From assembly GCA_900549685.1 (NCBI GenBank), contig UROX01000001.1, positions 1 to 64,000 of the forward strand: 64,000 bases of DNA. Reading direction: 5' to 3'. Made by a program: the position numbers and the translations under genes. Every line of letters begins with the position of its first letter. The first letter of the stretch is position 1. Under the pieces are notes generated by a model. That model ran no database searches, was not told the origin of the DNA, and saw nothing but the letters and a program-made list of their open reading frames with translations. This document shows, in pieces, positions 45,191 to 54,796 of this stretch. This DNA is from an uncultured Alistipes sp. Lineage in GTDB: Bacteria; Bacteroidota; Bacteroidia; Bacteroidales; Rikenellaceae.

Positions 45191-45714
45191 CGGCCGCAGT
45201 TTTCCAGATAACGTTCCACATGGTCGGCGATATAGGCGTCGCTCACGCCGTCGCAGCCGATAATGAGTTTCGACTGCAGATAAAAAGCCTCGCGCCGGGC
45301 GAGATTGTCCCGGATGAATCCCTCCAGCTCCTCGGGCGTCTTGTCCTTGAGCAGCGGGCGTTTGGCCTTGCCGTGTTCGAGACGTGCGGCCAGTTTGGCG
45401 GGACTCATCTGAAAATAGACGGTCAGCCCCGCCTCGTTCATGCGGGCCATGTTATCGAAAAAGCAGGGCGCCCCGCCCCCCGTAGCCACAACGGCGTTCC
45501 GTTCGGTTCCGGCGATAAGCTCCGACAGCATGTCGCGCTCCAGTTCGCGGAAACGCTCTTCGCCTTCGGCAGCGAATATTTCCCGCACGCTCCGGCCGCA
45601 ACGCTGTTCGAGCAGCGTGTCCATATCCAGAAAACGGTATTCGAGCCGACGGGCGAGCGCCCGGCCGATCGAACTTTTGCCGCATCCCATATATCCGACT
45701 AAAAACAGCAACAT
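45187..45714 (-). CDS. aroK: Shikimate kinase
   Basis: A 175-residue kinase that phosphorylates shikimate in the chorismate pathway. Walker A is GYMGCGKSSIG near the N-terminus, the shikimate-binding DMDTLLEQRCGRSVREIF follows, and GGGAPCF and the lid arginines in KAKRPLLKDKTPEEL are present. It lies 72 bases downstream of parC and overlaps the next gene by 4 bases. Chorismate from this pathway is also the source for MqnE-type menaquinone synthesis, whose gene is on the other strand 8 kb away. Confidence 0.95.
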   Translation of the reverse strand: MLLFLVGYMGCGKSSIGRALARRLEYRFLDMDTLLEQRCGRSVREIFAAEGEERFRELERDMLSELIAGTERNAVVATGGGAPCFFDNMARMNEAGLTVYFQMSPAKLAARLEHGKAKRPLLKDKTPEELEGFIRDNLARREAFYLQSKLIIGCDGVSDAYIADHVERYLENCGR

Positions 45715-45786
45715 CGTTTCTTTAATTCTTTATCATCCGCGAGGCCCGGAGAACCGGCCCGCTCATTTCAGGATTTTCGCTCCGGA

Positions 45787-48585
45787 TCAGAACAGTTCCA
45801 TCTGCCGGGTATCGTCCTCTTCGCCCTCGTTCCCGACGGTATCGATTTCCGGCAGCCCTCCCGGTACCGTTTCCGGCGACGGGGATACCTCGGTTCCGTT
45901 CCCCGTATTCGGCTGCGGATCTCCGGAATCTTCGTCGGGCCGCTCTTCCGGAGCGGGATCTTTCTCCAGCGGCTCGCCGAACACGATACGGTCCACCGTC
46001 AGCGTGGTGAGCCGTTTGCCCTTGGCCCGGTGGCTCTTGACGCCGATGAAAGCCTCTACGTCGATCTCGTCGTCGGGCCGGCCGGCATGCGGGCCTCCGT
46101 AACCGACCAGAAGTCGGGGATACCGGTCGCTGCAGATGGCCGTCAGGTGCGATCCGGCGGTCTCGTCCACGAAACTCTGCATCTTGTCGCTCTGTTCGGC
46201 CGCGAAACGTTTCACGTAATAATAGTTCTGCTCGCCGTCGAAATAGACGACCGAGTAAACGCGCCCACCGTCGTATTTCTCGACCCGGATCGTGTCTTCG
46301 GGGAAATGGACGCCCAGATCGTAGTTCGCCGTATAATACAGTCCTTTGCTCGTCATGACGATGAGCTTGTCACCGCCGACGAATTCGCCCAGCGGCTTGC
46401 CCCGACCGTCGGTATTGAGCCGGCGGATCTCGTCGTCGTACCACACCTGAATGCCGCCCAGCGTCGAGGCGCCCCGTTCCTTGAGCACGATCTTATGGAT
46501 GGCATAGCGCGAGAACAGATTGCCCTGCGACTGGCGTCCCTTGATGGCCAGCTCGCCGAAGTTGAGGTCCACGATCAGCTTTTTGAGACGCGGGCGGGGC
46601 TTGAAATAGACTTTCAGGATTTCGGCCTCGCCGTTGGGATTGACGCTCATGTAGAGGATTTCGCTGCGGGGCGTGCCTTTGGTGATGTCGTACTCGCGGT
46701 CGCGGGTGATGCCCTTGATCGCGCAGCGCTTCATCATCAGCGGACCGCCCTGTCCGTCCCGGTAGAGCACGTTGTAGATCGTGCGCTCGTCGTTGCGCTT
46801 GAATATGCCGATATGGTAAATGTTCTTGGCGAAGAATGCCTTCTCCGTCACTTTCGTGATGATGTATTTCCCTTCCTTGGTAAAGAGGATCACATCGTCG
46901 ATGTCCGAACAGTCGCAGACGAATTCGTCCTTGCGCATGGCCGCGCCGATACCGAAGAATCCCTCCTTGCGGTCCACGTACAGTTTGGCATTGGCTACGA
47001 CCACCTTCGTCGCCTCGATCGAGTCGAACTCCCGGAGCTCGGTCCTACGGTCGCGTCCCTTGCCGTATTTCTCCTTGATCCGCAGGAAATAATTCACGGC
47101 ATAGTCGGTCAGGTGGTTCAGATCGTGTTTCACCTGTTCGATCTCCTCCTCGACATGAGCGATATGCTCGTCGGCCTTGAACGAGTCGTAGCGCGAAATG
47201 CGGATCATGCGCAGTTCGGTCAGCCGCACGATGTCGTCCCGCGTGATTTCGCGCCGCAGCAGATGGGCGAAAGGCTCCAGCCCCTCGCCGACGGTGGCAT
47301 AGGCGGCTTCGCGGGAGGTCGCCTCCTCGAGCCGGAGGTATATCTTGTTCTCGATGAAGATTTTTTCGAGCGACGACATGTGCCAGTCCTGTTCGAGTTC
47401 TTCCATCCGGATCTCGAGTTCGCGCCGCAGCAGTTCGCGGGTATGGACGGCACAGCGTCTCAGAATCTCGCTCACGCCCATGAAATGGGGTTTCTCGTCC
47501 ATGATGACGCAAGCGTTCGGCGAAATGGACACCTCGCAGTCGGTGAAAGCGTACAGCGCGTCGATCGTGCGGTCCGACGATTCGTCGTTGCTGACATGGA
47601 TGATGATCTCGACCTGATCGGAGGTATTGTCGTCCACCTTCTTGATCTTGATCTTCCCTTTGTCGTTGGCCTTGATGATCGACTCCTTGATCGACTCGGT
47701 CGTCGTTCCGTAAGGAATCTCGGTGATGGCCAGCGTGCGTTTGTCGATCTTGTTAATCTTCGCGCGGATCTTGACCGCACCGCCCCTCAGACCGTCGTTG
47801 TAGCGCGTGACGTCGGCCATGCCGCCGGACGGAAAGTCGGGCCACAACTCGAACGACTCGCCGCGCAGGCAGGCGATGCTCGCGTCGATCAGCTCGTTGA
47901 AATTGTGCGGCAATATTTTGGAGGCCAGCCCGACGGCGATACCCTCGACGCCCTGGGCCAGCAGAAGCGGAAACTTGACAGGCAGCGTGACAGGCTCCTG
48001 ATTGCGTCCGTCGTAAGAGAGCATCCACTCGGTGACCTTGGGATTGAACACCACGTCCAGCGCGAAACGCGACAGCCGCGCCTCAATGTAACGCGGTGCG
48101 GCCGCGCCGTCCCCAGTGAGCGTGTTGCCCCAGTTTCCCTGACAGTCGATGAGCAGGTCTTTCTGGCCGAGCTGGACGAGCGCGTCGCCGATCGAAGCGT
48201 CGCCGTGCGGGTGGTACTGCATCGTCGAGCCGATGATGTTGGCCACCTTGTTGTAACGCCCGTCGTCGAGCTTTTTCATCGCGTGCAGAATGCGCCGCTG
48301 GACGGGTTTGAGTCCGTCTTCCACATGAGGCACGGCCCGTTCCAGAATAACGTAGGAGGCATAATCGAGGAACCAGTCCTTGTACATGACCGTCAGTTTG
48401 CGCCGGTCGGGTCCGTCGGCGGTCAGACGGCCGAACTTGCCGGCCGACACGACTTCCGCATTTTCGACGGCAGGCTCTTCCGCCGGGAGGCTCTCCGCGG
48501 CGGACGTTTCCGGCATGTCTTCGCTGGAGGCGGCATTCACCGTTTCATCGGGGTCCGTATATCGATCTTTCGGGTCCATTTTCAA
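45787..48585 (-). CDS. parC: DNA topoisomerase IV subunit A
   Basis: A 932-residue type IIA topoisomerase subunit that cuts and passes DNA to unlink daughter chromosomes. The quinolone-resistance-type region is VANIIGSTMQYHPHGDASIGDALVQLGQ and the catalytic Tyr166 lies in APRYIEARLS. The first ~60 residues are an acidic extension and the C-terminus is an acidic tail after a beta-pinwheel-like region with degenerate repeats. The sequence follows the Bacteroidetes ParC pattern (WFLDYASYVILERAVPHVEDG). Met3 (48579) could also be the start. parE precedes it by 25 bases. Confidence 0.93.
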   Translation of the reverse strand: MKMDPKDRYTDPDETVNAASSEDMPETSAAESLPAEEPAVENAEVVSAGKFGRLTADGPDRRKLTVMYKDWFLDYASYVILERAVPHVEDGLKPVQRRILHAMKKLDDGRYNKVANIIGSTMQYHPHGDASIGDALVQLGQKDLLIDCQGNWGNTLTGDGAAAPRYIEARLSRFALDVVFNPKVTEWMLSYDGRNQEPVTLPVKFPLLLAQGVEGIAVGLASKILPHNFNELIDASIACLRGESFELWPDFPSGGMADVTRYNDGLRGGAVKIRAKINKIDKRTLAITEIPYGTTTESIKESIIKANDKGKIKIKKVDDNTSDQVEIIIHVSNDESSDRTIDALYAFTDCEVSISPNACVIMDEKPHFMGVSEILRRCAVHTRELLRRELEIRMEELEQDWHMSSLEKIFIENKIYLRLEEATSREAAYATVGEGLEPFAHLLRREITRDDIVRLTELRMIRISRYDSFKADEHIAHVEEEIEQVKHDLNHLTDYAVNYFLRIKEKYGKGRDRRTELREFDSIEATKVVVANAKLYVDRKEGFFGIGAAMRKDEFVCDCSDIDDVILFTKEGKYIITKVTEKAFFAKNIYHIGIFKRNDERTIYNVLYRDGQGGPLMMKRCAIKGITRDREYDITKGTPRSEILYMSVNPNGEAEILKVYFKPRPRLKKLIVDLNFGELAIKGRQSQGNLFSRYAIHKIVLKERGASTLGGIQVWYDDEIRRLNTDGRGKPLGEFVGGDKLIVMTSKGLYYTANYDLGVHFPEDTIRVEKYDGGRVYSVVYFDGEQNYYYVKRFAAEQSDKMQSFVDETAGSHLTAICSDRYPRLLVGYGGPHAGRPDDEIDVEAFIGVKSHRAKGKRLTTLTVDRIVFGEPLEKDPAPEERPDEDSGDPQPNTGNGTEVSPSPETVPGGLPEIDTVGNEGEEDDTRQMELF

Positions 48586-48610
48586 ATCGCTTTCTCTTTT
48601 GACAGGATAT

Positions 48611-50464
48611 TTATATCAGGTCTTCGACATAATCGGCTTCGACACGCAGGTTGCCGATGATGAAGCCCTGCCGTTCGTTGGAGTTCTTGCCCATGTAGAA
48701 CTCCAGCAGGTCGGAAATCGGGTCCTCTTTGGTCATGCGGACCTTGTCGAGCCGCATGTTCTCGCCGATGAACTCCTTGAACTCGTCGGCCGAAATCTCG
48801 CCCAGACCTTTGAATCGGGTGATCTCTGGATTGGGCCCCAGACTGCCGACGGCTTTGAGGCGCTCGTCCTCGTTGTAACAATAGCGCGTCTCTTTTTTGT
48901 TGCGCACGCGGAAGAGCGGGGTTTGCAGGATATAGAGGTGTCCCGAACGGATGACGTCCGGGAAGAATTGCAGAAAGAAAGTCATCAGCAGCAACCGGAT
49001 GTGCATGCCGTCCACATCGGCATCGGTGGCGATGATGATTTTGTTGTACCGCAGGTTGTCCATGTCCTCCTCGATGTTGAGCGCCGCCTGCAACAGGTTG
49101 AACTCCTCGTTCTCGTAGACGATCTTCTTGGTGAGTCCGTAGCAGTTGAGCGGTTTACCCCGGAGGCTGAACACGGCCTGCGTATTGACGTCCCGCGACT
49201 TGGTGATCGAGCCGCTGGCCGAATTACCCTCCGTGATGAAGATCATCGAATCTTCGGCCCGCTCGTGCTTGTCGTTGAGGTGGATACGGCAGTCCCGGAG
49301 CTTCTTGTTGTTGAGGCTCACCTTCTTGGCCATTTCGCGGGCTTTCTTCTGGATGCCGGAGATGGCCTTGCGTTCCTTTTCGCTTTCCTGTATCTTCTTG
49401 AGCAGCACATCGGCCGTCTCGGGATGCTTGTGCAGGTAGTTGTCCAGCTCGGTCTTGAGGAAATCGACGACGAAGTTCCTCACCGTCGGACCCTCGGGTC
49501 CCATATCCTTGGAACCGAGCTTGGTCTTGGTCTGCGACTCGAACATCGGCTCCTCGACCTTGACGCTGATGGCGGCGATGACCGAAGTCCGGATGTCGGC
49601 CGCATCGAAGTCCTTGCGATAGAATTCCTTGATCGTCTTGGCGATCGCCTCGCGGAAAGCGGCCTGGTGCGTACCGCCCTGCGTGGTGTGCTGTCCGTTC
49701 ACGAACGAATAGTAGGTCTCGCCGTACCCGTGGCCGTGCGTGATGGCCACCTCGATGTCCTCGCCCTTGAGATGGACGGGTGCATAGAGCGGTTCTTCGT
49801 TGAGATTTTCCTGCAACAGGTCGAGCAGACCGTTGCGCGAGACGAAACTCCGACCGTTGATGCGGATCGTCAGCCCGGCGTTCAGGTAGGTGTAGTTGCG
49901 CACCATCGACTCGACGTACTCGAAATGGTACGCATAGACGCCGAACACGCTTTCGTCCGCCAGAAAAGAGACCTCCGTTCCGTTTTTGGCGGAAACGCCG
50001 CTCTCGCTCGTGTCCGACACCTCTTCGCCCGCCTCGAACTTCACGCAGCGGGCCTCTCCGTCGCGCACGCTCCGGATCGTGAACTCGCTCGACAAAGCGT
50101 TCACAGCCTTGATACCCACGCCGTTGAGACCCACTGATTTTTTAAAGGCCTTCGAGTCGTACTTGGCGCCGGTGTTCATCTTGGAAGCCACATCCACCAG
50201 TTTGCCCAGCGGAATGCCCCGGCCGTAGTCGCGCACGGTCACCCGCTTATCCTCGCCGATGGTGATGTCGATGCACCGGCCGAAGCCCATCATGTATTCG
50301 TCGATGGAGTTGTCGAGCACCTCCTTGATAAGGATATAGATTCCGTCGTCGGCCGACGTTCCGTCGCCCAGTTTGCCGATATACATGCCCGGCCGGCGCC
50401 GGATGTGTTCTTTCCAGTCCAGCGTCCGGATATGTTCGTCCCCGTAGTCTGCTGCGATACCCAT
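48611..50464 (-). CDS. parE: DNA topoisomerase IV subunit B
   Basis: A 617-residue ATPase subunit that pairs with ParC. The GHKL ATP site shows [21 protein letters not shown] and [13 protein letters not shown]; the Toprim domain starts with Glu412 in TEGNSASGS and continues with [10 protein letters not shown]. The N-terminal [22 protein letters not shown] is the ParE rather than GyrB form in this phylum. parC follows after 25 bases, so the subunits are made from one message. plsC precedes it by 36 bases. Confidence 0.94.
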   Translation of the reverse strand: MGIAADYGDEHIRTLDWKEHIRRRPGMYIGKLGDGTSADDGIYILIKEVLDNSIDEYMMGFGRCIDITIGEDKRVTVRDYGRGIPLGKLVDVASKMNTGAKYDSKAFKKSVGLNGVGIKAVNALSSEFTIRSVRDGEARCVKFEAGEEVSDTSESGVSAKNGTEVSFLADESVFGVYAYHFEYVESMVRNYTYLNAGLTIRINGRSFVSRNGLLDLLQENLNEEPLYAPVHLKGEDIEVAITHGHGYGETYYSFVNGQHTTQGGTHQAAFREAIAKTIKEFYRKDFDAADIRTSVIAAISVKVEEPMFESQTKTKLGSKDMGPEGPTVRNFVVDFLKTELDNYLHKHPETADVLLKKIQESEKERKAISGIQKKAREMAKKVSLNNKKLRDCRIHLNDKHERAEDSMIFITEGNSASGSITKSRDVNTQAVFSLRGKPLNCYGLTKKIVYENEEFNLLQAALNIEEDMDNLRYNKIIIATDADVDGMHIRLLLMTFFLQFFPDVIRSGHLYILQTPLFRVRNKKETRYCYNEDERLKAVGSLGPNPEITRFKGLGEISADEFKEFIGENMRLDKVRMTKEDPISDLLEFYMGKNSNERQGFIIGNLRVEADYVEDLI

Positions 50465-50500
50465 AATTCTTTCCTCCGTCCGGTTTCGTACCCGACGACT

Positions 50501-51238
50501 TTATTTTCGTTTTTTCGTTTCTTCTTCTCTGAGCGCCTCGAGCGCCTCCTTCATCGACGCTTCGGTCCGGGAAGCCAGCGTACGGACCTCCTGCGCGGCG
50601 ACCTCCCCGGCCTCGACGGGATCGAGCACCCGTACGCGGAACGTATGCGGCATGCGCAGCCTCCATCCGTCGATGAGGCTCCAGTTTCCGTCCAGCACGA
50701 CCGGCAGAATACCCGTACCGGCATGCTTGGCCACATAGAAAGCTCCGTCCTTGAACCGGCCGATCTCTCCGGTCCGGGTGCGCGTACCCTCGGGAAATAC
50801 GATGATCGAGGTCCCCCGTTCCAACCGTTCGGTCGAACGTTCCATCATCCGCTTGGCGCTTTGTCGCGAACCTCGCTCTACGGGGATGTCGCCGTGCATG
50901 CGCAGCACCCACCCGAAAATCGGCATGCGCTGCACCTCCTTTTTCGACACCCACTTGAAGTTGAACGGAAGAACGTACATCAACGGGATGTCGAGCATCG
51001 ACTGATGGTTGGTCACGACGACCCACGGCCGGGTCCTGTCGATTTTTTCCCGGCCTTCGACCCGGATACGCCACATCGGACAGAGCCGGAAGATCCCGAG
51101 CGCCCACCACCGGGAAGCCCGGTGGAGCAACGCCCGCTCCCTGTCGAACAGTACCGTCAGAAAAAACAGGACCGCGAACGGAATGAAATAAATCACGGTA
51201 AAAAGAGCCAATGCGAAGTAATACAGAACGGAGGCCAT
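50501..51238 (-). CDS. plsC: 1-acyl-sn-glycerol-3-phosphate acyltransferase (PlsC family)
   Basis: A 245-residue membrane-bound acyltransferase making phosphatidic acid. A long N-terminal hydrophobic segment (residues 5-31) anchors it. The catalytic NHQSMLD (His78, Asp83), the glycerol-phosphate-binding FPEGTRTRTGEIG and the later DGNWSLIDGWR block are those of the LPLAT superfamily. It is the first gene of the minus-strand run to parE-parC, divergent from the polyprenyl synthase. An imperfect -7 element (TAAACTTG, 51270-51277) lies about 32 bases upstream. Confidence 0.88.
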   Translation of the reverse strand: MASVLYYFALALFTVIYFIPFAVLFFLTVLFDRERALLHRASRWWALGIFRLCPMWRIRVEGREKIDRTRPWVVVTNHQSMLDIPLMYVLPFNFKWVSKKEVQRMPIFGWVLRMHGDIPVERGSRQSAKRMMERSTERLERGTSIIVFPEGTRTRTGEIGRFKDGAFYVAKHAGTGILPVVLDGNWSLIDGWRLRMPHTFRVRVLDPVEAGEVAAQEVRTLASRTEASMKEALEALREEETKKRK

Positions 51239-51553
51239 GTCAATGCGGATTTCCCCATAATAAACCTTGCAAGTTTAACACATTTTTTCGACTTTTCCGA
51301 CCATCCGGAGCAGGTTTTTATCAACATCCGGCCCCGGGGACGGACAATCGGCGGACACCCGGTTCCGCCGTTCCGACCGGCTGTTTTCCGTCTGCCGCAA
51401 GAAGGGGAAACGGCAGAGGAATCGCCTTCTCGCAACGGGACACGAAAAGCCGCACGCGCTGCGACGGACACGCCCGACGCAGCTCCGGCCGGACGCAAAA
51501 AGCCGGATGAAATTTTGGCGATTCCGAAAAATCTCGGATATTTGTATCTTGAG
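51239..51553. other. Divergent intergenic region between plsC and the polyprenyl synthase
   Basis: About 315 bases. The left end is AT-rich (probable plsC promoter) and the right end holds the promoter of the polyprenyl synthase (51514-51544). The middle shows no gene or RNA. Confidence 0.5.
51514..51544 (+). promoter_or_regulatory. Probable promoter of the polyprenyl synthase gene
   Basis: TTTG (51514-51517), 19 bases, GATATTTG (51537-51544), one base off TAnnTTTG. The ATG at 51554 is only 9 bases beyond the element, so the message would start almost at the ATG. Confidence 0.5.
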
Positions 51554-52543
51554 ATGAAGGATGCAGTCAAAATTACCCTCGAAGAGATCCAACACCCGAT
51601 AGCCGACAAGATCCGCGGCTACGAGGAGTATATCGCCTCGACGTTGCACAGCGACAACAAATACGTCGCCTCGATCAACAAATACATCCTCGGCAACCGG
51701 GGCAAGCAGCTCCGTCCGCTGCTGGTCCTGCTGGGAGCGGCCCTGCACGGCGAAATCGGCCGCAGGACCTACATGGGCGCTTCGCTCGTCGAAATGATCC
51801 ACACCGCATCGCTCATCCACGACGACGTGGTGGACGAAGCTTACGTGCGCCGCAGCGCCCCGTCGGTCAATGCCTTGTGGCACTCGCGAACGGCCGTGCT
51901 CATCGGCGATTATATTTTTGCCCGCACCTATCACGTCTGCCTGCAGAACGAGGGATGGGACATGCTCACCGAAGTCACGCGGTCGATCCACGAAGTGAGC
52001 GAAGGCGAGCTGATCCAGACCGAACAGACCGAGAAGCTGGCCATGACGCGTGCCATCTATTTCGACATCATCTACAAGAAAACGGCCGCCCTGCTGGGAG
52101 CGTGCGGAGCGACGGGTGCCATCTCCGTCGGAGCGGACGAGGCGCAGGTCGCCCGGATGAGGGCCTTCGGCGACAACCTGGGCATCGCCTTCCAGATCAA
52201 AGACGACATTCTGGACTACTCTCCGATGGAGGTGACCGGCAAACCGAGCGGAGGCGACATGCGCGAACGCAAGATCACCCTTCCGCTGCTGTATATCCTG
52301 GAGCAAAGCCCGGAGCCAAAACGGAAAAAACTGATCTCCAAATTGAGCGACGTGCGCAACGCGCCGCGCAACGTAGATTACCTCTGTCGCACCGTCGTGG
52401 AGGAGGGCGGCATCGAACACGCCGCGCACTGCATGGCCGAATACAAGGACAAGGCGCTGACCTATCTCGAAACATACCCCGATTCGGAAATCCGGCGGTC
52501 GCTGTCCGGTTTCGCCGAATTCGTCCTCTCGAGAAACAAATAG
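51554..52543 (+). CDS. Polyprenyl (long-chain isoprenyl) diphosphate synthase
   Basis: A 329-residue trans-prenyltransferase that extends farnesyl diphosphate with IPP units. The two Asp-rich motifs are LIHDDVVDEA and FQIKDDILDY; GNRGKQLRPLLV near the N-terminus and the GGDMRERKITLPLL loop are standard. Bulky residues before the first motif are not obvious, which favours a long product, for example the side chain of menaquinone. The start at 51554 (MKDAVKITLEE) is chosen because the upstream open frame has no family similarity. Precursors come from the dxs/ispH pathway present in this window. Confidence 0.92.
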   Translation: MKDAVKITLEEIQHPIADKIRGYEEYIASTLHSDNKYVASINKYILGNRGKQLRPLLVLLGAALHGEIGRRTYMGASLVEMIHTASLIHDDVVDEAYVRRSAPSVNALWHSRTAVLIGDYIFARTYHVCLQNEGWDMLTEVTRSIHEVSEGELIQTEQTEKLAMTRAIYFDIIYKKTAALLGACGATGAISVGADEAQVARMRAFGDNLGIAFQIKDDILDYSPMEVTGKPSGGDMRERKITLPLLYILEQSPEPKRKKLISKLSDVRNAPRNVDYLCRTVVEEGGIEHAAHCMAEYKDKALTYLETYPDSEIRRSLSGFAEFVLSRNK

Positions 52544-52642
52544 CCGCAACCGTCGGCCGCTCCGGCACCGAAGGAGGACGGTCCTCCGTCCGCAGGCGAC
52601 AACGCACTTCGCCATGCCGGTCCCGGCCCGAAACCGTATCCG

Positions 52643-53266
52643 ATGAAACAGATTCTGAAATATTTCCCGTCCCTGGACGAAGAGCAGATCCGGCGCCTGA
52701 GCATGCTGGAAGAGCTGTACCGGGAGTGGAACGAACGCATCAACGTCATATCCCGCAAAGACATCGAGCAACTCTACACCCGACACGTGCTCCATTCGCT
52801 CGCCATCGCCAAAGTATGCGCGTTCCGGCCCGGCGCCCGTATTCTGGACGTAGGGTGCGGAGGCGGATTCCCGGGCATTCCGCTCGCCGTTCTCTTCCCC
52901 GAGGCCCGGTTCACGCTCGTGGATTCGATCGGCAAGAAGATCCGCGTCGTCGAGGAGGTAGCCCGCCGGACGGGGCTTGCGAACGTCACGGCGATACACG
53001 GCCGGGCCGAACGGATCGAAGGACAGTTCGACTTCGTCGTGAGCCGGGCCGTCACCGAAATGAAACCTTTCATGGGGTGGATATGGAACAAGATCGAACG
53101 CGGAGAACAGGCGGGCGAACGGCCCAATGGCATCCTCTATCTCAAGGGGGGAGACCTCGCCGAAGAACTCGCCGCGACGGGCAAACCCTACGAGCTTTTC
53201 GCGATCGGCGATTTTTTCGAGGAGGATTTCTTCGAAACCAAAAAAGTCGTTTATTTCCGCAAATAG
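52643..53266 (+). CDS. rsmG: 16S rRNA m7G527 methyltransferase RsmG
   Basis: A 207-residue Rossmann methyltransferase modifying G527 of 16S rRNA. The SAM site is ILDVGCGGGFPGIPLAVLFP, preceded by the family's YTRHVLHSLAI and followed by VVSRAVTEMKPF. Length is typical. It begins 99 bases after the polyprenyl synthase on the same strand and is followed by the AT-rich rpmH promoter, so it is probably the end of that transcript. Confidence 0.95.
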   Translation: MKQILKYFPSLDEEQIRRLSMLEELYREWNERINVISRKDIEQLYTRHVLHSLAIAKVCAFRPGARILDVGCGGGFPGIPLAVLFPEARFTLVDSIGKKIRVVEEVARRTGLANVTAIHGRAERIEGQFDFVVSRAVTEMKPFMGWIWNKIERGEQAGERPNGILYLKGGDLAEELAATGKPYELFAIGDFFEEDFFETKKVVYFRK

Positions 53267-53342
53267 CCTACCGCATTGATCTGCTGTCGGATAAAAGTTG
53301 CCGAAAAAACGGATAAAAGTTTTTGTATAAAAAAAAATGTTT

Positions 53343-53350
53343 TACCTTTG
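53343..53350 (+). promoter_or_regulatory. -7 promoter element for rpmH
   Basis: TACCTTTG matches TAnnTTTG in an AT-rich tract; TTTTTG (53320-53325) lies 17 bases upstream. The rpmH ATG is 69 bases downstream. Confidence 0.75.
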
Positions 53351-53419
53351 CACACCGTTGCCGTATGTGAGAGTCGGCAGCGAAAAGCAGGCAACGAAAA
53401 TATAAAAACATAAAGCGCA

Positions 53420-53575
53420 ATGAAAAGGACTTTTCAACCCTCACAGAGAAAGAAGATCAATAAACACGGTTTCCGTCAGAGAATGTCTACCGCCAACGGC
53501 CGCAAAGTGCTCGCCGCACGTCGCGCCAAAGGCCGGAAAAAACTGACCGTTTCCGACGATACCCGCTGGAAATAA
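53420..53575 (+). CDS. rpmH: 50S ribosomal protein L34
   Basis: A 51-residue, very basic ribosomal protein: it begins [20 protein letters not shown] and continues with [20 protein letters not shown], the complete L34 signature. The short C-terminal extension ([11 protein letters not shown]) is usual in Bacteroidetes. It has its own promoter and a T-tailed terminator, so it is an independent, probably highly expressed unit. In many bacteria rpmH sits beside dnaA or rnpA; neither is present here. Confidence 0.97.
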   Translation: MKRTFQPSQRKKINKHGFRQRMSTANGRKVLAARRAKGRKKLTVSDDTRWK

Positions 53576-53599
53576 TCTCTTTCCGGACAGGAATACGAG

Positions 53600-53626
53600 G
53601 GCTGCCGTAGATATGGCAGCCTTTTT
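53600..53626 (+). terminator. rpmH terminator
   Basis: GGCTGCC pairs with GGCAGCC, 8-base loop, T-run of five; 24 bases after the rpmH stop. Confidence 0.82.
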
Positions 53627-53653
53627 ATATTCATATACAAACGATCGATCCGC

Positions 53654-54742
53654 ATGTTCGACCTCCCGGAAGAATTCAAGGAACCGGCCCGTAAGATCGA
53701 GGCCGGAGAACGCATATCGGACAGCGAGGCGCTGGCACTGACCGACGCCCCGTTGTCGTTGCTGGGCCTGCTGGCCACTCGCATCAAGAAACGCAAAAGC
53801 GGCCGGAGTGTCTATTACAACCGGAATTTCCACATCGAACCGACCAACGTGTGCGTATTCAACTGCCGGTTCTGTTCCTACCGCCGGCCGGCCGATTCGC
53901 CCGAGGCATGGGATTACGGCGAGGAGGAGATTCTCGCCCAGGTCGAGGCGCACCGGCACAGCGGAGCTACCGAGATCCACATCGTGGGCGGCGTCCATCC
54001 GCGTAACGACCTGCACTACTACGTCGGTCTGATCCGCAAGATCAAGGCGATCATGCCGGGGGCGGCGGTCAAGGCATTCACGGCCATCGAACTGGCCTAT
54101 ATGATCCGCAAGGCCGGACTCACGCCGGCCGAAGGACTGCGCATGCTGCGGGACGCAGGCATGGAAGCCATTCCCGGCGGCGGAGCCGAAATCTTCGCGG
54201 AGGCCGTCCGTTCGCGCATCTGCCCGGAAAAAGGCACAGCGGAGGAGTGGCTCGACATGCACCGCGAGGCGCACAGGCTGGGCATTCCCACCAACGCCAC
54301 GATCCTCTACGGCCATATCGAAAGCTGGGAAGACCGCATCGACCATCTCAGCCGGCTGCGGACCCTGCAGGACGAAACGGGCGGGTTCAACGCCTTCATC
54401 CCGCTCAAATACCGCAGCCGCAACAACTCCATGTCCGAAACGGGCGAGGTAAGCGTCGTGGAAGACATGCGGATGACGGCTCTGTCCCGCATTTATCTGG
54501 ACAACGTGCCCCACATCAAGGCCTACTGGCCCATGTTCGGCAAGACGACGGCCCAGATCGCACTGGCCTTCGGGGCCGACGACATGGACGGCACGATCGA
54601 CGACAGCACGAAAATCTATTCGATGGCCGGAGCCGAGGACCGGTCCCCGTCGATGACCACCGAAGAGATGGAACGCACGATCCGCTCGGCCGGTTACATT
54701 CCCGTCGAACGCGACACGTTTTACAATGCGGTGAAAAAGTAG
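53654..54742 (+). CDS. mqnE: Aminofutalosine synthase MqnE
   Basis: A 362-residue radical-SAM enzyme of the futalosine route to menaquinone. It joins a chorismate-derived enolpyruvyl benzoate to SAM to give aminofutalosine. The 4Fe-4S cysteines are Cys67, Cys71 and Cys74 (NVCVFNCRFCSYRR). HIEPTN before them, HIVGGVHPRNDLHYYVGL and NAFIPLKYRSRNNSM are more typical of MqnE than of the sister enzyme MqnC. The start at 53654 comes 27 bases after the rpmH terminator. The presence of this gene implies that the organism uses the futalosine rather than the Men pathway; other mqn genes are not in this window. Confidence 0.88.
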   Translation: MFDLPEEFKEPARKIEAGERISDSEALALTDAPLSLLGLLATRIKKRKSGRSVYYNRNFHIEPTNVCVFNCRFCSYRRPADSPEAWDYGEEEILAQVEAHRHSGATEIHIVGGVHPRNDLHYYVGLIRKIKAIMPGAAVKAFTAIELAYMIRKAGLTPAEGLRMLRDAGMEAIPGGGAEIFAEAVRSRICPEKGTAEEWLDMHREAHRLGIPTNATILYGHIESWEDRIDHLSRLRTLQDETGGFNAFIPLKYRSRNNSMSETGEVSVVEDMRMTALSRIYLDNVPHIKAYWPMFGKTTAQIALAFGADDMDGTIDDSTKIYSMAGAEDRSPSMTTEEMERTIRSAGYIPVERDTFYNAVKK

Positions 54743-54796
54743 TATCTTGCTCCCCGGCGGAAGTTTCGCCGCCCCGGACTCAACGTTACGAAGACC

